Made by a program: the position numbers and the translations under genes. Source: Paraburkholderia sp. (GTDB lineage: Bacteria; Pseudomonadota; Gammaproteobacteria; Burkholderiales; Burkholderiaceae). From it: a stretch of DNA of 64,000 nucleotides. The notes below the pieces were generated by a model that saw only the letters and a program-made list of their open reading frames with translations, searched no databases and was not told the origin of the DNA. The DNA lies in NCBI RefSeq assembly GCF_028283785.1, contig NZ_JAPWKB010000018.1:496001-560000 (forward strand), given 5' to 3'. Of this stretch, positions 63,003 through 64,000 are shown in pieces. Every line of letters starts with the position of its first letter. Within the stretch, counting starts at the first letter, position 1.

Positions 63003-64000
63003 TCAGCCCGCGCTCGACGGCGCCGACGCCGCTGCCGGTGCGCTCGCCGCACCGTAATCGACGGGCGCATCGGCCGGACGCGGCTGTTCGCCGGCCCGCT
63101 CGATCCAGCCGCCACCCAGCGCGCGATACAGATCGACCAGGTTCGTCAGGCGATTCATCCGTGCGGTGATCAGCGTCAGTTGCGCCGAATACAGATCGGT
63201 CTGTGCCGTCAGCACCGACAGATAGCTGTCCACGCCGTTCTTGTAGCGCAGGTCCGACAGATCCAGACGACGCTGTTCCGCAAACGTATTGCGCTCCAGC
63301 GCCTGAATCTGCTGATCGTACGTACCGCGTGCGGCGAGACCGTCCGCCACTTCCCGGAACGCGGTTTGAATCGCCTTCTCGTACGTCGCGATCTGGATAT
63401 TCTTCTGCACGTGCGCCAGATCGAGATTGGCCATGTTCTGGCCGCCTTCGAAGATCGGCAGCGTGATGGTGGGCGAAAAGCCCCACGCCGCCGAACCCGG
63501 CTTGAACAGACCGCCGAGCGTCGGGCTCAGCGTGCCGAAGTTGCCGGTCAGCGAAATCTGCGGGAAGAACGCTGCGCGTGCCGCACCGATGTTCGCATTG
63601 GCCGCCAGCAAACTCTGCTCGGCTTCCATGATGTCCGGACGACGCGTCAGCAGATCCGACGGCAAACCGGCCGGAATGTCGGCCAGCAGGTTCTGTCCGT
63701 TCAGCGGCATGCCCGGCGCGAGATCGTCGGGCAACGGCTCGCCGACCAGCAACACCAGCGCGTTTTCAGCTTGCGCACGCAAACGCATCTGCGACTGCAG
63801 ATTCGCGGTGGCTTGCTGAACCACGGTTTCCGCCTGACGCAGATCGAGTTCCGAACCCGTGCCCGTGTCGAACTGCAGCTTCGTGATGTTGTACGAGTCT
63901 TGCGCGGTCTTCAGCGTGTCTCTCGTGACTTTCAGCTGATCGTCATACGCGAGCACCGTCAGATACTGATCGGCCACCGACGACACCAGCGAAATCTCCG
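63003..64000 (-). CDS. RND efflux outer-membrane factor, NodT/OprM family (N-terminus outside window)
   Basis: The C-terminal 330 residues of a TolC-like outer-membrane lipoprotein. The frame is open to the right edge, so the start and lipobox are outside. Two OEP repeats are visible: the segment with QFDTGTGSELDLRQAETVVQ and LRAQAENALVLLVGEPLP, then LDLAHVQKNIQIATYEKAIQ and the YKNGVDSYLSVLTAQTDLYS block. The end is an Ala/Ser/Pro-rich tail. Partner inner-membrane and adaptor genes presumably lie beyond the edge. Confidence 0.92.
   Translation of the reverse strand, partial: EISLVSSVADQYLTVLAYDDQLKVTRDTLKTAQDSYNITKLQFDTGTGSELDLRQAETVVQQATANLQSQMRLRAQAENALVLLVGEPLPDDLAPGMPLNGQNLLADIPAGLPSDLLTRRPDIMEAEQSLLAANANIGAARAAFFPQISLTGNFGTLSPTLGGLFKPGSAAWGFSPTITLPIFEGGQNMANLDLAHVQKNIQIATYEKAIQTAFREVADGLAARGTYDQQIQALERNTFAEQRRLDLSDLRYKNGVDSYLSVLTAQTDLYSAQLTLITARMNRLTNLVDLYRALGGGWIERAGEQPRPADAPVDYGAASAPAAASAPSSAG

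Overview
The window is a high-GC, gene-dense stretch of a beta-proteobacterial chromosome, most likely Burkholderiaceae of the Paraburkholderia/Caballeronia type. The support is gene content and order: sodB-xseA, lpxK-UPF0434-kdsB-adk, SirB1-murJ/rpsT, a DUF3579 gene beside argF, murB/yajQ/plsY, queG/tsaE-amidase, an Lrp gene beside kynBUA, and zur-znuACB. Codon usage looks uniform except for repeats and insertion sequences between about 38.9 and 42.6 kb. No rRNA, tRNA or CRISPR array was seen.

Layout. 1-26 kb is mostly housekeeping: an ECF sigma factor cut by the left edge, a ClpP paralogue, an NYN/LOTUS RNA-binding protein, Fe-superoxide dismutase, exonuclease VII large subunit, a Kdo/lipid A and adenylate kinase block, a MurJ flippase, ribosomal protein S20, arginine and peptidoglycan precursor genes, PlsY, an acyl-CoA synthetase, XerD, Ogt, QueG, TsaE and a Tat-exported amidase. 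26-39 kb holds a drug/metabolite exporter, pirin, a CnoX-type thioredoxin, TcdA, PdxH, cyclopropane-fatty-acid synthase, MsrA, a flavin reductase and the kynurenine operon kynBUA with its divergent Lrp-type regulator. 42.8-53.9 kb is a polyol (arabinitol/sorbitol/mannitol type) utilisation locus. On the plus strand are a D-arabinitol-type dehydrogenase, xylulokinase and a SorC-type regulator. Converging on the minus strand are a sorbitol-dehydrogenase-like SDR, a complete ABC importer and a HAD phosphatase. 54-57.4 kb is zur-znuACB zinc uptake. 57.4-61 kb carries glutathione-dependent formaldehyde oxidation (adhC-fghA) behind a second FGGY kinase. The window ends with a purine permease and a truncated RND outer-membrane factor.

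The most unusual material is a repeat family in three copies (about 26.67-27.40, 38.93-42.64 and 46.99-47.77 kb). Each copy has about 190-bp inverted arms carrying two strong hairpins, a conserved core of about 360 bp, and GT-rich/CA-rich outer tails. The middle copy is interrupted by two complete insertion sequences: an IS5-family element with a clear TAGG target duplication, and an IS110/IS1111-type element. The 3' non-coding end of the latter contains a 9-nt match to its own insertion site, as expected of a guide (bridge/seek) RNA. A second notable signal is that the two opposing polyol operons share one promoter/operator layout, with matching spacing, about 11 kb apart. A third is the 0.5-kb gap between xseA and lpxK. 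It lacks the exbBD pair that I expect there in relatives, and it carries paired DnaA-box-like sequences and a small coupled ORF.
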